Shown piece after piece: positions 43,299 to 55,303 of a DNA stretch of 64,000 bases. This stretch comes from Cycas panzhihuaensis (taxonomy: Eukaryota; Cycadophyta). The stretch lies in assembly GCA_023213395.1 (NCBI GenBank), contig CM041465.1, positions 104,353,741 through 104,417,740 of the forward strand. The letters run 5' to 3'. The position numbers and the translations under genes are program-made. The notes below the pieces were generated by a model. That model was not told the DNA's origin. It saw only the letters and a list, made by a program, of their open reading frames with translations, and did not search any database. Numbering within the stretch: the stretch's first letter is position 1; every line of letters starts with the position of its first letter.

Positions 43299-46200
43299 TG
43301 GAATCACACCTTTGGGGGGATAACTACACTTGGATAAGATCAAACCAAATAATAAAAGGTTCCAAGGCTGAGGATCTTATGGGGTAAGTGAAAGAATCAC
43401 CTGCAAAAGGCATCCATGCATCAAAATAGAAGTTTGGGACCCACAAATGGCATGCGAACTTCCTTTCAGGTAACTCTACCTCGATTGGGAGTGATAAAGA
43501 GATGAGGGATATCCTCGGTCTCCCAAGTAACCTCAAAAGATAGGCCCTCCTGCCCTTGGATGGCTGAAGGAAGGAGGAGAGGATAGGTGAGGGAATGGCT
43601 CCTCATGTAAAAAAAGGATATGAGAGAGGTGGTTCTAAGTATGAAATAAGGGCGATATGCACTTATGAAGGATTGGGAAGGTGACCGATCCTATGGGTGT
43701 AAAACTGACCTAAAGGTCACACTATAGTGGTCTAGCTACAATAAATGAAATAATGACCAGAGGGAAAGGGTAGCCTTGAAAGGGAGATGCTCTTAAGGTG
43801 CTACACCTAAGGTGGTCTTAGGAGTGTGAGTTGTTAATGGACATGTTTTAATACTTTTTCATGTGGGTTGCTATACAAAGTGTGTATTAATAAGGTTGTG
43901 TATGCGGCAATGTGTTCTTATGCAAAAAAATGTTATTTCAAATAGAGGAAAATAATAGCATAAACAAAACCACTCATTCACTCATGCATGCATATCCTCG
44001 CTCTCATTAACTTTCAAACATGAAAGGATGATAACCAATAAGGAAGCTATGTATGATGCAAGATGTATGCAGGGGATGTAAGTTCGACTAACCATGCAAC
44101 AAATAGACATGTAATAAGTATGATCCCTATCTCATACACTTTGTCAAATAATAAAATAGGCTAACTAAGTATAAATGATATGTGTAAATTCCCTTTCTTT
44201 TTTTTTCCTTTAAGTGATATATGGGGTTCAAGGAAGGAAAGTAGAAGAAAGAGGATTAAAGGAAGTGAGAGGCATACCTAGAGGCTAAGCAATCGAAGGA
44301 GTGCTACCCCTTATTGTATTTAGTTTCCTCATGCTACACCCAACTATAGACAGAGTGGTGCCAGCGAAGGAGGGTAGGGGCTTCCTTACCTTCCCCAAAT
44401 CCAAAGGAAAATGGAAGAGAAAGGAAGAGTTGTAACAACAGGACTCAAAAGAAATAGTGATTAGAAAAATAAGAGCATACCTGGATCTGATTGTCCTTCA
44501 TTCTCTCCACACGTAACAAGAAGAGAACTTGCAACTAAGCAATGTTTTCCCTTTCCCACGGGGTAGCAAGAACATAAGGGATATATGTGTAATATATAGA
44601 ATAATATGATGCAAACTATCTAAGTCAAAGAAACATTTACAACACAAGACTAACTCTCAGCTCCTTGTTATATTAACTTGCAAATAATATGGAAAAGGGG
44701 CTTGGAGGAGAAAGGAAGTGGTTAGCCTCAGAATGGGTAACCCTCCCAGGTCTTTGATACTCCATGTTATGCAAGTACTAAAGTGGTAAAGTAGGGCAAA
44801 TGTAACAAAACCTTATGATACAAACAACAGATTACAGGTGAAATTACATGTGTTGTCAATGTTGCAAAAGCTGTGAAATGTAACTTTTACAACCTTAACC
44901 TAGCCTAACACCAAGTGATGGGTAAGGTATGGTTTGGGGCTATAATCCTGCTTGTGTAAGGTTTGCAAAGCTGAGAGCAAGTGCATCAATAGGCTGCATA
45001 TGCTGCTGCTAGCAGTGACCTCCCTTCAAATAGCCCTTTGGAAGCCCAAGGGAAGCACGGAGGAGGAAGAGGTAGGGAGAGAAGGGGGCTACCCTTGAGG
45101 AGAAGGCTCATTGGGTACAGAACCTATCTTTGCTCTTTTCACTCTCCTTTAAAGCCTCTTCCTTACTGCCTCCTTAGAGAAACCAGGGAAGAGTTGGAAG
45201 GAAATAATGAGAAAATGAGAAAGGGAGGGTTTGCCTCCCATTTACAGCAGAAAAAAAAAAAAAAACTAAAGAAAGAAAGTGTTGTAGAAAGTATACTAAC
45301 AACTTTTGTAAAATTTAAAAGAGGGAAAGCAAAGCAAAGGATAATGAGTACCTGCTATGGGTAGATCAGAGGCAGATCTACCTAAAAAAAAAGAAGAGGA
45401 CATGCCTTATGGGATTTGCAGGTGAAACCCTAAAGGAGCAATAAACTGAAGACAAAACTAGAATAAGATAGAAGATATATGCTTGACAAAGTGCTTTGAG
45501 TGCATCCTTCCTTTAGTTAGCCATGTTGTAAGCTTACTACTACAGATCTGAAGCTACAAAGGAATGGTATTAGGCTGGGAAGTTGATGTGTTAGACCTAT
45601 ATTATTATAGGGTATTTCTGTAGAAAGGTCTTAAGAGTGAGTGAGAGGAAGAGTTTGAGAGAGTGGAAGAGGAAGAAATGAGGGCATTTTTGGGTTTTTA
45701 AACCCAACCCTAGCTCAATTGAATGATTAGGGTCCAGCTTTAGCTGAGAATACGTCTCTACCACATGGCAATTTTGTAATAAATGTGAAATTAGCCATAG
45801 TAGATTTTAAAAAATAATGTGTGGCAGTTGCCCTACAGTAAACTTCGTAATACTGTGAAGTTTGCAGTGATACTGTAATCTTTATCATGGTGCAACAGAA
45901 ACATAAGCTAAAAGAATCTTGGGAGCTTGGAAAAAGGGGGTACTTCAAGCCTAGAGGGGCATGGCACTCTATCTAGGTGGTAGGGGACAGTCATGGGACC
46001 AAAGAAACCTATGATAGGCAAAATACCAAAGACAATGAGCTCCCAAAAAGTTAATAAATAAGTGAAGAGACACCAACCATGCCTAGGCAAGGTGCTAGAG
46101 GTTCAAGTGTGCCAATGGGCGATGTAATTGCATTACAGGGGCCAACTAGTACTTGGGCACAATGTGGAGACATGGAGGAGGGTTGTGGAGCACCATGGGA

Positions 46201-46414
46201 TGTGTATCCCTAGATTGTCATAGGTTGAAGTGGTATTATGCAACATGATTAAGAAGCAGATGCATAATGGTTGTGTAATGAACCAAGCAATTATGTAATG
46301 TGGAAAAAATGCTTCAATTTACTTTTCTTAGAATTAGCAAAGGCAAGGGTTAGAAGCATACCTATATTTACTTGAGTTGACTCGCCTATGTCTATTCTTG
46401 GTGGCTGAGAAATA
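43299..46414 (-). repeat. E2 5' LTR
   Basis: On the + strand it starts TGGAATCACACC and ends GCTGAGAAATA. It pairs with 7193-10312; in the first 265 bp I count about 30 differences, more than between the E1 LTRs. A 108-codon open frame at 45038-45364 has no partner in the other LTR and is not a gene. Confidence 0.9.
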
Positions 46415-47770
46415 CTTTCTATTTTGTATATTTATCCTACATATGTTTGGTGCCTTTGGGAGAGGGCAAACCTCGTTGGTTGTAGGTTTTCTTTTGCACT
46501 TAGAGGATAAAGGGACTTCATCCTAGGTACCTTTCCCCTTTTTTGAATAGTTACTTTCTTTTGCTCTCAAAGTTGTAAAGTGGAGTTGTAATAGTCTTTA
46601 CGTTTCCTTTCGCTACATTTCCTTTTTTTTTTTCTTTTTGATTTCGAGGAAGGTAAGGAAGGCCCCTTCCTTCGTCGACACTCCTTCCGTCACACCATCC
46701 ACGGTTAGGAGAAGGGGCGAGGACCTCAAGTGTGGTGAGGGTAGTGCTACTTTAGCCACCGCATTCTAGGTATACCTCCCTTGTTCTAGCCTTCTTCTCC
46801 TTGTCTCTTTCCCCCCTCTTTCGAATATCATTTGGGCAAAAAGGGAAGAAAAAGATTGGTTTAGATCTCTTGCACTTCACTTATTTATTTATTTTTCAAA
46901 GCTCATATAGCAGAACCCTAGGCACTTACATGTGTGTGCCCCTCCCATTTTGTTACACTGTCACCTAGTATCTTTGCACCCTTTTACATGAGCTTTGTGT
47001 CACATAGTGATCTCTTGATATCCCCTTCTTGCATTTAAAAAGACAAAGAGAGTGAGGTTGCATGTATAAGTAAACGAGAGAGAGATTTGCAATACTTTCT
47101 TACCTCTGAAAGTAATTTCTTTTAAACATAAACACATAATATTAACATAAATACCATACTCTCACCTTGCATTTCTTTATCGTATACGAAATAAAGACAA
47201 ACACAAAGACAACCTTTTTTGTTGATTTGCCACCCCTAGAATCCTCCTTAGGGTTGGCATCTTGAGATCACCCCCTCTCAAGGTCATTTTCTTTACCTTT
47301 CTTATTTCTCTAGGGTAGACCTCCTTAGTTTGGCCTTTAGGTCAACGTCTAGTTGGTGTCTTGGCCACTCATGTCGCAAGCCGCCTTAGGCTTACATGTG
47401 TGTGCTTCCCTTTTTCTTATTAAGGATCATCCCTTTCATAACCCCTTCATGCAAGGAGCCATTCCTTCGCCTCTTTCCTCCCTCCTTCGGCCATCCAAGG
47501 ATGGGAGGGCTCCTTTTGAGGTTACTCAGGAAACTGAGGAGATCCCTCGTCTATCCACCACTCTAGATCAAGGAAGAGTTGTCTTAAAGGAGTTTGTGTG
47601 CCATTTGTGGGTCTCGAACCTATGTTCTGACATATAGATGCCTTTTGTGGGTGATTTCCTTCACTTGTCATCGTAGGTCCATAGCTACCCAAAACCATTA
47701 GTTGTTTGGCTTGACCTCGTTAGAGTTTAGCAACAAAACCCACTCCCCACCCCCCCGAGGTGTGATTCCA
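46415..47770 (+). repeat. E5 LTR, right fragment
   Basis: This is the 3' part of a long-type LTR (E4 about 53690-55136), ending GAGGTGTGATTCCA at 47770. It continues 6664-7192. What follows (TTATGCAGGACATAGG) is not a primer site, so E5 is a 3' LTR or a solo LTR. Confidence 0.85.
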
Positions 47771-49564
47771 TTATGCAGGACATAGGTGGGTATTTTTGAA
47801 CTTTCATATATAGCAAACATTAGATTTTGAGTAGTTATTATATATGTATGCTAATGGGAATTATAGGCATTCACATTTTACCCATTTTGGAATAAAATCA
47901 ATCAAAAGGGAAGGGGATTTACTTCATTTGTATATAGTTGGTTCTAATTCAAATTAACCTAGAAAACTAATGAATAAATGATAAAACATTATTTCATTTA
48001 ACTACACTTTTATATAGACGCATTGGGGGCTTAACGTGCATATTATTTTTAGTTCAATTTAAAACTAATTCATGCAAGAGTTTAAGTGCATATTGCTATT
48101 AAAAAAAGAATAAAAAATCTATTAACAAATACAACAAAATATTATTTTTATTTCATAATCACACATTTAACAAATTCAGGATTTGGTGGATCCTCGTTGC
48201 CATCTATTGTTTTCATTAATGCACATTGTTCATTTAACATCTTGGGTTGTGACTTTTGCCACGGTGGGTAATCGAAAATATGTGTTGTCATCAAAGTGTT
48301 TTCACTTTGTTGATCTATCATTGTTGCCCAAGATCTTTGAAAATGTCCTAGTTAGTTATCAAGTCAAAACCGTATTCCACTACTCTTACCACAATATTAT
48401 TGGATTAAGAACCTATGCACAAGTGGGGCCTTGTAGTGTGCCAAAACCTTACTCAACTAGGGATAGTTTTCTAGGAGGGGTATAGTCATGTTGGTGTACT
48501 TTATTTATTAGGACCCATCTATAAAAACTTGAGTTATTAAGTAATTCTAGTAACTAGGTATGTACCAAAGAGTAAGCTAGATGACTTTATGCTCGCTCTT
48601 TAAGAGTGTGTTATGAAGCTATGGTTGGCTAAGTGGTATTTTCTAGAGAGACCACAGGGGGCTTCATCTTGCCACTACTTATACTATCTAAAATTGCTCA
48701 AAGCATGTTATGGTTTAATACAGAGTTTATTACCAAGTTTGGAGATGGTCATGTGAGCAAAGTAAAGGCCATAATACTAAGGGAGACCACGTAATAATAC
48801 TTGGTCAATGTAGTGGGTAGTTAGCTTTAGCAATCTTAGATTGGTCTTTCCACCTTCCTATAAAAAAATATCATCATAACAACCTAGTGCTAGTATTTTT
48901 TCTATAGTGGGTTAAGCCTTCATTAGGTTAATTTTTATTTCATTTTTTATACATCTATTTTCCTTTGGGTTTTTTAAACCCCAAAGTTGATCATTTCATA
49001 ATTTTGATTAGGTAATAGATATTTCATGGTTGCTTGTTTATGCACTCCCTATCTAACCCCTTTTTCTTACTACTCATAAAATATGGATTTAGATGTGAAA
49101 GTTTCATATGAGGAATATAATATATTTTTGGTAGAAACTGAGGGTAGCATTTTTTATGTCAATATTCTTTTGGCAACCATACTAGATATTTAAATAGAAG
49201 TTTAGTTGCTTGTCACCTATCCCTTCTTTTCCCATTTTCAATAATACTACATCAACATCCTCAGGTTCCTATTAATCCTAATAGGTTGGGATGAACCTAT
49301 CCCAATAGTCACTATAAATATGTAAAGGAAAGAGATTAAAGGATACAATAAATAAAATAATGATGTAGCAAATCAACCTTTACTACTAAAAAGGGGTTGA
49401 ATATAGAACAAAAAACCAAAGGGAGTCAATATAGTACTATAATATGCCAAATATATAGTATCTCAAATATACGACAATCCCTACTCTACTTCTATGATGC
49501 CTTATATAGATAAGAGTGACCTCTCTATATGAATACTATTAGCAGGAGTAGGCAACCTACATAC
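47771..49564. other. AT-rich stretch, nothing recognised
   Basis: This is outside the gypsy family. Short open frames at 48086-48485 (+) show no motif I know. On the - strand, 48330-48150 has a readable stretch with DYPPWQKSQP, too short to name. It may be old flanking DNA or a decayed unrelated repeat. Confidence 0.3.
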
Positions 49565-50075
49565 ATAGCATTCCAAAACTCTGAAGCTGAGAAGGTCTTG
49601 TTGACCTCAAAAAAACCAATTTTGATAATATTTCAATTGACCATGAGTATATTCCTTCTAGTCAACTCACTAGTTATATAATATTCTAGCTAACCATTAG
49701 TGTATTTATTTTAGTTAACTCACTAGTTAAACAATATTTTGGCCACCTATAGATGTATTTTCTTTGGCCGACTCACTAGCTAGGGTCTATAAATAGGGCC
49801 ACTGGTTAGGACATGGGAATCGTAGTGGAAGTATTTTAAAAATATGGTACATTAGTAACCTAGTGACATTTGGGAGGGCACCTCACCTCAAAGAGGAATC
49901 TAATATTAGAAAGGGATGAGCTAATTTTTAATCATTTTTATTTCTTATCTAATATACTCTATGATATTCATTTATTATTATTGAATATGCATGTTGTGAG
50001 ATCATCTATTCTTATGATAAATGGTGTGTTTTTCTATTGATATGATCTTTGAGGTGTTTATTTATCTTGTTTGTG
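49565..50075 (+). repeat. LTR of an unrelated element, left arm of an inverted pair
   Basis: It aligns with the reverse complement of 50385-50820. Shared tracks include CATAGCATTCCAAAA, AACAATATTTTGGCCA, a TATA box in GGGTCTATAAATA and GAGATCATC. It is diverged (perhaps 70-75% alike by eye). It lies on the + strand, opposite to its partner. Confidence 0.6.
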
Positions 50076-50333
50076 CCTATTTTGGTCTATGTTTAGATCA
50101 CTTATTCTATGTTTAGCTTATAAATTTTGTGTTTTAACTCATGTTTTAGATCTTGCTTACAACCTGGTCCTGCCTGTACCATGTGCCAACTTGTAATCTA
50201 GTTTGCCCATATTGTGACTACTTGCAATTGGCAAAATTCATAATTTGCTTAGAATTTGTGATTTAAAAAACATCAATGGGTGTCTCCTTAACTGTCAATA
50301 GGATCAATCAACTACACTCTAATACCAATTTAG
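50076..50333 (-). other. Between inverted LTRs, with initiator-Met type primer site
   Basis: Read on the - strand, TGGTATTAGAGTG (about 50327-50315) follows the right LTR after a few bases. This is close to the plant initiator-Met primer site. The few codons beyond it are not identified. Confidence 0.55.
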
Positions 50334-50835
50334 TGAAGCCCTAGAGAATAAAAGATACAACCATGATATTCATGAGATAAATATGCACTTTACATATCAT
50401 ATCAATAAACAAACACCCTAATTATCATAACAACTGATGATCTCATAATATATAGATTCTATAGTAACAAATGGATATCACAAAGCATATTAGATAGTAA
50501 ACAAACATGATTAAACATCAACTTAATCCCTCCTAATATCATATTACTCTTCTAGGCAAGGTGCCCTCCTGGATGTTGCTTGGCTATTGATAATTTTTAG
50601 AATATTTTCAACATGATTTATAACTCTCAGCCAATAATATTATTTATAGACCCTAACTAATTATCAAATAGAGAAAATACATCCATCATTGGCCAAAATA
50701 TTGTTTAGTTAATGAGTCAACCATAAGAAATATGTTCTTGGTTGGCCAAAATATTATCAAGGTCAATTTTTCTGAGGTTGACTAGACCTCCTCTCATTTA
50801 GGGTTTTGGAATGCTATTAAGGATTACTAACTGTC
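50334..50835 (-). repeat. LTR of an unrelated element, right arm (5' LTR on the - strand)
   Basis: On the - strand it ends GGGCTTCA a few bases before a TGGTATTAGAG primer site, so it is a 5' LTR. It has a GGGTCTATAAATAA TATA box. The start near 50835 (TGACAGTTAG) is approximate. Confidence 0.6.
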
Positions 50836-51207
50836 ATGTGATATAGTCACATATGCTAGCAATTAGATATCGTAGTTAGGATAGCTATGCCACATATCCC
50901 CTCACCTAATATGTTGAGTCCTCAAAGTCGAGATGATGTTGAAGTTGATAGATAAACTTTGCTACTAGTTCCTATTTTGTTTATAGTTTGGATCCAATCC
51001 CTTTCAAAAGGTACACAAAGATGGTGTGGTGAGTTTGGATGCTTCCATGGGAAATGGTGATAACTTATTCTTCATCTTATATGGGGAGAAAATTTTGGGG
51101 ACTAGGATAGACATTATGAAAGACATTCTGGATTGGCATAACGAATCATAGAATGTTAGGGTAGATGAAGGGGCAAACATCAATGTTATTGAGATGGGCT
51201 ATAAAGC
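50836..51207. other. AT-rich stretch, nothing recognised
   Basis: Between the inverted LTR and the protease fragment. It may hold decayed pol sequence on the - strand, but I cannot support a domain. Confidence 0.3.
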
Positions 51208-51680
51208 CTAAATTAAAATTTTAATGTTTCTGACTTTGGTGAGAGTGTAGAAAGTTAGTAAGAGGTGGTTGAATGACATGGAGCTTGTGGGTCTTCCCAA
51301 ATGGTCTTTGAAAACTATGAACGGTTTGGTAGGAGAGTTATTAATACTATAGGTGCCTAAAGCTTGTAACCATTGTACTCCCAAGATGGAATCAAAACCT
51401 TTAATAGAAAGAGAATAGAAATCTAATACTAAATGGTATGTTCCTATTTGAATGTGAAGATTCCTTATGGTTCTTATATAATAAAGCACTTAGTAGTCAA
51501 GGAGAGAGCAGGTGAAACCTATTTCTAGAATAATATATAAGTTGAATGGTTGAACAAGGGAGATATCAATAAATTAGGTGAGCCACTGTTATCAATAAGA
51601 ATTGTTATAGGAGTTTTATAGAGTATGCCTTTAACTTTGAGGGGTCCAAGGCAGGAGGTAGAAGAAACAATGGACAAAGA
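51208..51680 (-). pseudogene. Fragment of a different Ty3/gypsy protease
   Basis: The - strand codes FDSILGVQWLQALGTYSINN, the C-terminal retropepsin track (D.ILG..WL..LG) of gypsy elements. Upstream (about 51600) an ILIDNSGS track resembles a disrupted DSG active site with an extra codon. It is unlike the protease of the E0-E5 lineage and comes from another family. No other domain of that element is clear. Confidence 0.55.
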
Positions 51681-51843
51681 GACTTAGGATTCAAGGATAA
51701 TAGAGGATTTTAAAGGTAGGTTATCACTTGGATCTTAATTTAAGTTTGGGTTCATGTCTAAAGAAAGGTTAGGGTCAATGATAAAAATAATACATTGAAC
51801 TTTACATACTCTTCCATGATCACAAGTTTATTTTTCTGGACAC

Positions 51844-54800
51844 TATTTTCTGGCCACTAGGAATGGACATGGGCGATTGACTTAGGTAAGTCCAGGTATG
51901 CTTCTATCCCTACCCTTGTTAGTTTTAGAAAAGGTGGATTGAGGTACTTTACCTACATTGCATTTTGATTGATTGACTGCATGATCACTATGCATTCATT
52001 GCTTGACCATATTACATCCCAACATTTTTTTTTAGCCTATGACAATTTAGGGATACATATCTTGTGGCACTCCACAACCCTCCACCATGTCTCCACGACC
52101 TCCCCAAGAACCTTTTGGTTTCCACATCCCATACCACATAATTCTTCAGTGCGACGTAGCCCCTAGTAGCTTGCTTAGGCCTAGTTGACATGTTGTGTGT
52201 GCCTGTTGTCACTTTTTAGGAGCCTTTGACCATACTTTCCCTGCTTATTGTGGTCCCCCTAGGTCTAATAACCTCCTTGTTACCTGGGTACTATAGCTTG
52301 CCCCTTAGGGTCTCTAATCCCCTCTCTTTTAGGAGCTTCTGGCCTCCCCCACTCTTGCTTTTGTCTTGCTTTTGCCTGTACCATAATAAACTTCATGGTA
52401 CTACTCCAAACTTCACAGTATCAGTAAATTTACTACAGGGCAACTATCAACAACTATTTTTTAAATTACCCGTGGCTAATTTCGCATTTATTACAAAATT
52501 ACCATGCAGGAGTGACTTAGTTTCCACCTAGGCTAAACTCTAATTGCTCGATTGAACTAGGGTTGGGCATAAAAACCCAAAATCTACTTCATTTGGGTCC
52601 TCTTCTTTTCTATCTCATTCACTTTTCACTACTATCTTCTCTAAAAATGCCTTGTAACAGACTCAAGTTCCATTGCACCTAGCTCCCCAACCAACTACCA
52701 ACCCCTTGCAACTTAAGACATCTAGGTTGCAAGTCTGCAACGAGGCTAGTTGAGGAAAGATTGTGCTTCAAATGCTTCACCAAGCTCCAAGCCTCCCTTA
52801 TTGCTCAAGGTTTTATCTCCATTTTCTACACCACCAGGATTTCTTCCAGCAAACCCTAAAGGATCTTCTTCCTCACCTAGTTTGACAGGTAGATCTGCTT
52901 CAGATCTACCATTACTAGGTACTCTCAAATTAGTCCTTTGGTTTCCCTTCCTTCTTTAAGCAATATAGATACTCTTCTACCTGTACTTTCTATAGCAATT
53001 TACTTTCTTTCTTCCTATTGCAACGGGAGGTAAACCCTCCGTTTTTCTTGGCATGCCCACACTCCTCTCTTGGTTCTCTTTGGGTTCCTCAAAGAGGAAA
53101 CAAGGAAGAGTGTTATAAGGAGAGCAAAAGGAGCTATAGGTAGGGTCTTGCACCTAATGTGTCTTATCCTCAAGGGCATCTCCCTTCTCTCCTCCCCTCT
53201 CCTTCTCCATACCTCCTTTGGTTCCCCAAAGAACCCTTGAAGAGAAGATCTCTACTGGTAGTAGCATAGGTAGCCCATTGCTGTGTTTGTAACTAGCTCC
53301 ACAGATCTTACATGGCTGGGGTTTTAGCCCCACTCCATATCCCTCTTGTATTTTGGTTCAATCCTTATAAAACACTTGCAAAAGTTACACTTTATAACTT
53401 TTGCAACATTGGTAACATTTGCAATGTCTCTTACCATTTTTCCTTGCTTTTTTGGAAACTTGTTTGCATTTGTTATCGGGTTATTTCACTCCCATTACCC
53501 TTTCATCTTGGTGCTTGGGGACAACATGGAGCATCTTAGATTTGGAGGGCTAGCCATTCCAAGGCTAACTGTTCTTCCTCTCTCTCTTCCCCCTTCTCCC
53601 ACATCACACTTTTAACAATATATGCAACATAAGGAACAACATTAACATTGCATGCATTTCTTTTAATAGAGATTAAATGCATTTTGCTACTTTTCCTTTC
53701 ACATACTTGTCCCGTATGTGTTTGGTGGCCCTTGGGAAAGGGCGAGCTTTATTGGTGCAAGTTTCCCTTGTATTTGGGGTAAGCAAGGACCTCATCCTAG
53801 GTATGCTTCTCTTCTACTCAACAGTTATTTTTCTTGCACTCAAATATTATAAAGTAAAATTGCTTTAGTATTTACATTTCCTTTCTCCGCATCTTCTTTT
53901 TTTTGGTTTTAGGGAAGTTAAGGAAGCCCCCCCACTCTTCATAGGCATTCCTTTCATTGTGCCATCTACGATAAGGAGAAGGGTAAGGATTGCAAGGGTG
54001 GTGAGGATAGGATAGTGCTACTCCAGCCATTGCATTTATGGGTATATCTCTCTCCTTAGCCTTCTTACTCTCACCCTTATCTCCTCTTTTTTGAATACCC
54101 TTAAACAAAAGGAAAAGGAAAGGATTTGTGTCATTTTTGCACTTTGCTTGTTGTTCCATATTTGCCCATTTCAACTCATATAGTTGAGGATCTAGGCAAC
54201 CCATACCAATAGGAGCTTGCCCTTTCTTTTGGCACATATATCCCCCACATGTTGTCCTCTTTCATATAGGCCTTCACCCCTACCAAGACTTAGGCAAGGT
54301 AGGTTAGGCACTCATCTGTACACACTCTTATCACCACATTGCATATCATGAAATAGCTTTGCATCCTTTGCATGAGCTTTTCACCTATTTGGCAATCTGC
54401 TTGATTTATTTCCTTGAATATAAAAGAGTAAAAAGAGCAAGGTTGCATCTAGAGAGAGAGAGAGAGAGAGTATTGCCTTCTTTCTTTTAAAAGTTATTTA
54501 TTTTAAACACAAGCATTACATTTCCATCTTATATCTCTCTATCATACAACAAGATAAAGACAAACATAGGACAACCTCCTTTGTTAATCTATCATATCTA
54601 GAACCCCCCTTTGGTTTGGCAACTTGAGAGCACCTCCTCTCAAGGTTTTTTTCTCCTTCTTTCCTTATTTCCCTAAGCTAGACCTCCTAGGTTTAGTTCT
54701 TGGGTCAATGCTTAGTATGTGAAACTAGCTGCTCCCTTGTTTACTCACGTTGCAAGCCACCTTAGGCTTACACGTGGGTTTCTCTCCTTCCTTACTAAGG

Positions 54801-55136
54801 ATCATTCTCTTCAACACCCCTTCATGTGAGGAGCTATTCTCTCACTTCCTTCCTCCCTCCTTCATCCATCCAAGGGTGGTGGGGGGGCGTGGCATTTGAG
54901 GTTACTCAGGAACCCGAGGAGATCCCTCTTACACTCATCACTCCAAATCAAGGAGAAGTTGCCCTAAAGGAGTTTGTGCGTCATTTGTGGGTCCTCGAAC
55001 CTATGTTCTGATGCACAGGTGCCCTTTGTGGGTGATTTCTTTCCCTAGTTCTCGTAGGACCATGGCCACCAAAACTATTAACCATCTTGGCTCAATCTCA
55101 CCCAGGTTTAGCAACCCCCCCGGAGGTGCAGTTCCA
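51844..55136 (+). repeat. E4 5' LTR (long type, about 3.3 kb)
   Basis: It starts about 51844 (TATTTTCTGGCCACTAGGAA, TG changed to TA) and ends CAGTTCCA at 55136. It aligns with E0 and, reversed, with E2. Its exact start is set by comparison with E2 and may be off by a few bases. Confidence 0.85.
54451..54470 (+). repeat. (AG)10 microsatellite
   Basis: Twenty bases of AG dinucleotide inside the E4 LTR. E5 has only GAGAGAGA at the matching place (47077), so it has grown in E4. Confidence 0.9.
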
Positions 55137-55137
55137 T

Positions 55138-55156
55138 TGGCGACCATACAGGAGAC
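55138..55156 (+). other. E4 primer binding site
   Basis: TGGCGACCATACAGGAGAC, two changes from E1, 1 bp after the LTR. Confidence 0.85.
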
Positions 55157-55303
55157 TTCGCGAGTAAGGGATTAATCCTTTCTCCCTGATCTATTGGTGC
55201 TGCCTCCCTTTCAATAGCTCTTCTCAATTTGTTGGGTAGCCTCCAAAGCTTGTGTCTTACCACCTCTTTTTTTTTCTTCTTCTAACCTTTAGATGGAACT
55301 TGT

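Larger units (their letters stand above)
7193..46414 (-). mobile_element. E2: Tat-like Ty3/gypsy retrotransposon, split by E1 and a copia element
   Basis: E2 reads right to left. The 5' LTR is 43299-46414, primer site 43279-43297 and leader 43091-43278. Then E1 intervenes (26540-43085), followed by gag (26534-25337), the copia insertion, the rest of gag, protease, RT, RNase H, integrase, antisense gene, second RNase H, polypurine tract and 3' LTR (7193-10312). Flanking 5-mers are CTTTT (7188-7192) and CTTTC (46415-46419), a duplication with one change. Without the two insertions E2 would be about 17 kb. The LTRs differ at roughly one base in ten by eye. Confidence 0.9.
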
